NCBI RefSeq assembly: GCF_009905375.1
Contig: NC_133647.1
Span: 49,534,506 to 49,598,505 of the forward strand
Direction of reading: 5' to 3'
DNA: 64,000 nt
Origin: Apium graveolens
Taxonomy: Eukaryota; Streptophyta; Magnoliopsida; Apiales; Apiaceae
Shown one piece after another: positions 59,311 through 64,000 of the stretch. Within the stretch, counting starts at the first letter, position 1. Every line of letters starts with the position of its first letter. A program made the position numbers and the translations under genes. Under the pieces are notes generated by a model, which saw nothing but the letters and a program-made list of their open reading frames with translations, made no database searches and was not told the DNA's origin.

Positions 59311-60674
59311 CGATACAATTTATTGGTGCCCGATATAGTACGGGTTGCCAAATAAATTACACCGATTTATTCGATTAAATCCAATTACACGGAATTATTT
59401 GCATCATGTGTATTCATAATTCCCTATAATAAATAAAATAGAACGAATTAATCCAACTCAATCGAACCAAACGCAGTCAACGAAACAGGGCAGGGGCAAC
59501 ACGAGCCACGCGCCACCACAAAACCGCAGCAACAAACTTAACCGGAATATACAGATACACACATATGCATGAGCATATATATATAACATACCAAGGACCA
59601 CGCCTAAATTCAGAACCCATGCGACAAGTGATCGGAAAAAGAAAGAAAGGTGACGATAATCGCGGCCGAAGAAGACAGGAACAAGGCGGCCAGAAAGAAT
59701 CACAACCAATCCCTACCCTCCTCGCAGCTGATACACACATATACATATATATATGTTCATGTGTATGTCGACCAAGCAGAGGCTGGACAAAGAAATTGCA
59801 AGCAAAGGAACAGTCGGCGTGTAGCCGGAATTAGGCGGCGGCGAACAACAAAGAGGAGTGAAAATACAGGGATAAGGGGCTATATCTGTTTGTGGTTTCT
59901 TTTTGTTTTTTTTTATTTCTCAGCTGTACAAATCAATGCAGTACACATGAAAGTACAATTAGTAGTACAATTCCTGTGATTCAAACGCGTATATTATTGG
60001 ATAATTACGAAGATTTTGAGACCCGATTTATCCCGAAATTTGAAACTAACGGATAAAGGTGCATGCGAAACAATTTTAGAAAATTATGAAAATAATCTTA
60101 AAATGTCATAAATATCCCGAAGTTTATAAAAACATAAATTTCGTAATTTTAAAACAATTTCTAAAATGCACTTTATGCCCGCTTTTATCAATTAAACGAA
60201 TCGATGCGCGGGTAAAATTAATACCAAAAATTCCCAAAATAATTTTAAAATTCCCGGAATATTCCCAACTTAAATAAATATGAGTTTCATAATTTTTGAA
60301 TAATTCTAGAATTAAATATGGATTTTACAAATAAAAGCATTCAGAAAATCATTTATAGATAAATAATTAATAAAATATTGATTTCTTAATTTTATAAAAT
60401 CCTAAAAATAATTATTGAAATTATAAAATCATAAAAAAAATTTTAGAGACACTTCAAATATTTATACAAATAAAGTTGAATTAAATCCACTTTAAAAGTG
60501 GAACAATTCAATGCAATTCCTTAATTAATCATGCGAACTACCCGGTACATCATAAATCGCACCTAGATAAAAATCAAACAACACATATCGGTCAAAACCA
60601 ATACATATATTTTATTTAATAATTTTCATAATAATCACATATTTAAATAATTCAAAAATACATGGGTCGTTATA

Positions 60675-61169
60675 GTATATCAGACACTATCTCTGCTGAA
60701 TTCGTTATTCATACGATATTCAAATCCTCATTGGTAAAATGACATCTTCAACTAGTTTGGATCAATAACCTCAACTGTATATTAATAATTAGACTTCATG
60801 GTTCTCACATGTGATGCCCCTTCATGGGCAACCTATAAAGAACTACAAGTAACAAAGCACGTGTTGTCGAAATGAATATATGGTGTTGATAATACTGTCT
60901 TTACCCCAAATTCCCTGGAGACTCAGCTCCAAGTTCTACATCCACATCCTTGCCAAATCATATATGATTCCGATTTTTCTTCTCATCATTCAGATAGTCT
61001 CCAATGGTTCTATTATTCACCCTTTAATACCTCAAATATACACTTATCCTAACCTAGACATTGGGGCTACATCCGGTAGCCCAATGATGAATTATATATG
61101 AGATCTTACGCTATCTCGCATTTAGATAGACTCCTAACACTCTCGTCTCTGAATACTATATAACTTATT
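60675..61169 (-). pseudogene. Element E leader remnant
   Basis: About 500 bases between the F end and the PBS. Faintly similar to the B/D leader near the PBS: CTACATCCGGTAGCCC in E against CTACGTTAGGTAGCCC in B. No convincing ORF on the sense strand. Confidence 0.4.
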
Positions 61170-61181
61170 GCTCTGATACCA
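61170..61181 (-). other. Primer-binding site of element E, hit by an insertion
   Basis: TGGTATCAGAGC on the sense strand. The solo LTR entered within it, duplicating TACCA (61177-61181 and 62212-62216). Removing the insert restores the same PBS-TTTC-LTR spacing as in B and D. Confidence 0.9.
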
Positions 61182-62211
61182 TGTTATTCCCAATCAATGC
61201 AATAAGAATTACAGAAGGGGGGTTGAATGTAATTCTGGCTTCTTTTTCTAATTTTAAGAATGTTCTTACTTAATATATAACTGAGTTTGATTTTGCAAGA
61301 AGTACGGAATAAAATTAAAATAGAAATCAAAACACAAAGCAATAAAACACAAGGCTTTAAAACTTTCTGGTGGATTTGAACTTATCCACCAGAGATATAT
61401 ATAATGATGAGAACTCGGTGTTGCTTGAATAGCACACAGTTGCTTACAAGTTAACTTACAGAATTACAAAGAGATGCTTAACAAATACAGCTTTTTCTTT
61501 CTCTCTCAAAATAATTCTTTCTATCTCAGTTATTTTTTCTACTTGCTACACTTGTTTTATATACCACCAAGTTACATGATAAAGACAAACAAGTAAAACA
61601 AAATTGTTTCTAGTCTTCTTTCATGCTGCTTCATTACAATGTCCAGCATCGTTGAATATCTTCATATTTGCATAGAAATGGTAATGCTTCTTGTTCTCTA
61701 AATCCTGCAATTAGGCTTCCACATTCCTTTTGCAAACACCGGACGCATGTGATTGTGTTTTCACTCTCAGCAGCTATTTTGAATTAGATCATCCGTCCGG
61801 ACTATGTTGGTCATCCGTCGGGAGCCTTTGTTGATCATCCATCGGGAGTTTTTGTAGACCATCCGTCGGGACCCTTTTCTGCCACTTGACTCTATTTCAT
61901 TTATACAGAATTACAAGACATCTTTACAATTGGTCACCCTATTCTGTATATCAACCTAGTAGTCAACATGACTTAAAGAATCCTACAGGACCTACTCAAC
62001 TAATACATTGTTGTTTGCAGATATGTGCTACAAGACTTATAAATACATAAGCTACACTCTCAATGGATGTTCAGAGGTCATCCGTCAGGACTATAAAGAT
62101 CATCCGTCGAGACTATCATAGAACATCCTTCGAGAGCTACAAAATCACTAAGTTAAATCTACTAAGGTGTTTTGTTCAACTTATCATCAAGTTTACAACA
62201 TATTCCCAACA
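61182..62211 (-). mobile_element. Solo LTR, Ty1/copia-like (1030 bp), TSD TACCA
   Basis: Sense strand TGTTGGGAATATG...GGGAATAACA, TG...CA ends, with 5-bp TSDs TACCA on both sides and no internal region, PBS or second LTR: a solo LTR left by recombination. The start resembles SIRE/Maximus-type copia LTRs (from memory, moderate). It contains seven copies of a roughly 16-base word around CATCCGTCGGGA: four at 61787-61872 and three at 62076-62136. Confidence 0.85.
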
Positions 62212-62216
62212 TACCA
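62212..62216. repeat. Right TSD of the solo LTR (TACCA)
   Basis: Matches 61177-61181. Confidence 0.92.
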
Positions 62217-62220
62217 TTTC

Positions 62221-64000
62221 TATAACGCCCCCAAATCCGGGGTCAGGAATCTGGTTCCTCACGCAATCCTTCAATCATGTATAACATGTATTAACTCAAT
62301 AATCCAATAATTCCATATCACAGACCCTCAATCTCACACACTCACAAGTAATAGCCTTAGAAATGATGTACAACAAGTATCATCTTTTATTACAACTCAA
62401 ATGTACTTTACATGATCTCAAACAATTATTTGTAACCTCTACATGAAGTTAAAATAATTACGACTGATATCTTTTACCTATCTGATACTCTGGACCCCCT
62501 GAGACAAAGCTGCAAGGGATTCTCCTCACGACTGCAAGAGACTAAGTCCCACACCGGGATATTGGTTATATGTTGTATTGTGATATTTAAAAAAAAGCAA
62601 GAGTGAGCAATAATACTCAGCCATAATAATTAACAATATGAAAAGACTGTTAAAGAAATTATACTTCCTCTGTCCCAACCATTTCTTTACATTTTCCTTT
62701 TTGGGATATACCATCCAATTCTTTACATTTCAAAACTTTCCAAAAATAATCAATGGGTCCCATCACTTTCCCACTTTTCCTTCCTTTTCACATTACTTTT
62801 ACTCCACTATCTCCCTTTTATACATTAAAAATCAACAGGTCCCGCTACTTCATCCACTTTTCTTTCTCTTTTTCACTACTTTATACATATTTCTTAACCT
62901 CCGTGCCCAAACCAAACGTAAAGAATTGGCTGGGACGGAGGGAGTATTAATTTGTATAAAGATATGTATTTATTCAAAGAGTTTTTCTTGGTGATACACA
63001 CCTCTTTTCAAAAACATTCTTTGCATGACTTATTAGTCTGCAAATACCTTAATGGTATACCCAGCACCTAGGCTTGGGATACCGTATTGCATCTTAATTC
63101 TAATTGGAAGAATATAGGACATTCACTCGAGCCCCCGAAATACGATGATCAGTCATATAACGGTAAAAAATTATTGTTCTCTACATGTAGAACGACGACT
63201 TCCTTACTCCCAGTTATCACCCTTATCGCATTCGGTCATATTATGTGTGGCCCACAATCCAGGCTTTTCACATACTTCACATGTTTACATGTGACAAACC
63301 AGTAGTCGCTCCAGTACACAAAGTACTAGAGTCTACCCCTCCTTGTCCTTTAAAGAATCTTATTAAAAAAATGGAACTCGAATTATATTGAAGATCCTCA
63401 AGCATTTTGCTTGTTGATAGAAACAACTCACCTCATATATGTATATAGGTACTTCCGAGAATTTTCGGAGTAAGTACTAAGATAATGTGAGTTGACCATT
63501 GTCAATGGATAAATAAATAAGGGGGAGTTTCTTTTGACACTATAGTCAAAATATTTAAAATAAGTCAAGATAGTATTTTTGACGGTCCGAAAGGATTATA
63601 ATGATTTTCTGAAACTCAAAAAATATTTTAAAAGAGGTTTTATGATTTTTAAATGATATTAAATCATTTAATAAATATTTAATGATTAAATAATAATTAT
63701 TAAATAATTAAACCTCGAATAATTCTATTTTAGAAGAATATTTAAAATAATATTTCTCAACTAATTTATGTTTAAATAATTAAATTAATCTTTAATAAAT
63801 ATAAAATATTTGAGTTTGAAATAAACAATCGTTGGAGAATACTTCTCCTATATTAAATGAATATTTGAAATAATATTCATTGATCGAGTAACTAAATATA
63901 GTTGAGGGAATAAGATTTTGAAAATCGTTTTAAATAAAATCGGGGTACTTTAATATTTCGCGAGAGGACATCGAGTCCCTTGGAATAAAATAGCTATGGA
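62221..64000 (-). repeat. LTR of element E, 3' part only
   Basis: Begins TATAACGCCCCC, the counterpart of TGTAACACCCCC in B, and runs past the window edge. TGAGC with a weak partner is at 62604-62620, followed on the sense strand by CTCTTGC and a T run. The mini-ORF region is not open with an ATG. Apart from the MITE, nothing gene-like is seen. Confidence 0.8.
62664..62944. mobile_element. Stowaway-like MITE (281 bp)
   Basis: Terminal inverted repeats CTTCCTCTGTCCCAACC and GGCTGGGACGGAGGGAG (imperfect, extending to TTCTTTAC/GTAAAGAA), flanked by TA on both sides (62662-62663 and 62945-62946). The CTCCCTCCGTCCC end and TA target are typical of Tc1/mariner-derived Stowaway elements. It has no transposase; ORFs across it are accidental. 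Confidence 0.9.

Larger units (their letters stand above)
42376..60674 (-). mobile_element. Element F: old Ty3/gypsy element hosting D and G
   Basis: Minus strand. Internal remnant 42381-44068, PBS 44054-44065, 5' LTR 44069-44326 joined to 57558-60674 across G (3375 bp without G). Sense LTR TATAACGACC...GGGCGTCACA resembles C and G at its start. The right flank GTATA (60675-60679) is the predicted TSD, and its partner is outside. F lies within E's internal region, as E's PBS and LTR follow to the right. Confidence 0.82.
44069..60674 (-). repeat. 5' LTR of element F, split by G (44069-44326 and 57558-60674)
   Basis: The right part holds, on the sense strand: a mixed region with several ATGs, a candidate donor TTG|GTATGTTAT at 59591, TGAGC...GCTCA at 57659-57674, an acceptor TATATTTTACAG ending at 57630 and a short ORF. 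ORFs of 83-109 codons at 59458-59979 on both strands have no recognisable content. No host gene is seen. Confidence 0.85.
60675..64000 (-). mobile_element. Element E: outermost Ty3/gypsy element, partial
   Basis: A short piece of internal region (60675-61169), a PBS split by a solo LTR, and an LTR from 62221 to the window edge. The LTR end (sense GGGGGCGTTATA) and PBS spacing place it with A, B and D, but it is much diverged. F interrupts its internal region; the rest of E's internal region lies left of the window. Confidence 0.75.

Noticed and set aside
59458..59979. Several 83-109 codon ORFs in the F LTR
   Set aside because: Opposite-strand overlaps and no coherent domain; the LTR is old and not expected to code.
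61182..62211. Truncated copia element with its own PBS on the left
   Set aside because: The PBS belongs to E: removing the insert and one TACCA restores E's PBS-LTR junction as seen in B and D.
62638..62994. 118-codon ORF
   Set aside because: It spans the Stowaway-like MITE and has no protein character.
1..64000. tRNA, rRNA, CRISPR or host-gene features
   Set aside because: None seen on either strand; tRNA-like matches are only the 12-base primer-binding sites.

Overview
The window is plant nuclear DNA made almost entirely of LTR retrotransposons nested in one another; I see no host gene, tRNA, rRNA or CRISPR array. Evidence for a large plant genome: Ty3/gypsy chromovirus gag-pol with a C-terminal chromodomain, primer-binding sites matching initiator tRNA-Met (TGGTATCAGAGC), very long LTRs (3.4-4.2 kb), a Ty1/copia solo LTR and a Stowaway-type MITE. 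The species cannot be named from this; an asterid such as an Apiaceae is only an impression.

Layout, with target-site duplications (TSDs) used to order events. Element E (minus strand, 60675-64000, runs off the right edge) is the outermost host. F (minus, 42376-60674) sits in E's internal region, and a 1030-bp copia-like solo LTR (61182-62211) sits exactly in E's primer-binding site. G (minus, 44327-57552, TSD AGCTC) is inserted in F's LTR. D (minus, 5860-42375) is inserted in F's decayed gag region. D is hit twice: by A (plus, 1-5859, its left part outside the window) and by B (minus, 8850-36257, TSD TGATC). B's 5' LTR is hit, 4 bp from its end, by C (minus, 22721-36248, TSD GTTAT). The deepest chain is therefore E > F > D > B > C.

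C is young: its 4037-bp LTRs differ at about nine sites by eye, and one open 1537-codon gag-pol reading frame keeps every catalytic residue I looked for. G is complete in structure, but its gag-pol has at least nine stops and one frameshift. A has lost its integrase core by an in-frame deletion. B and D belong to a lineage whose gag-pol is full of stops and which carries an extra RNase H/integrase fragment in front of gag. Because B's LTR pair is only about 1-2% diverged, that lineage seems to have moved using another element's proteins.

The most unusual signal lies inside the long LTRs. Across A, B, C, D, F and G the same module recurs 250-480 bp before the LTR 3' end: a TGAGC...GCTCA inverted repeat, a pyrimidine-rich tract, a CAG that looks like a 3' splice site, a few bases, then an ATG opening a mini-ORF of 23-50 codons. 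A good 5' splice site lies 1.9-3.1 kb upstream, after a first exon with little or no ATG, so splicing would make the mini-ORF the first AUG. In A and C the mini-ORF begins with a peptide very like the histone H3 tail (R2, K4, Q5, T6, R8 and K9 kept; C's 5' LTR has KQTARK exactly), in elements whose integrase ends in a chromodomain. Several elements also carry a second leader ORF between the primer-binding site and gag. Translation, splicing and function of all these are inference.
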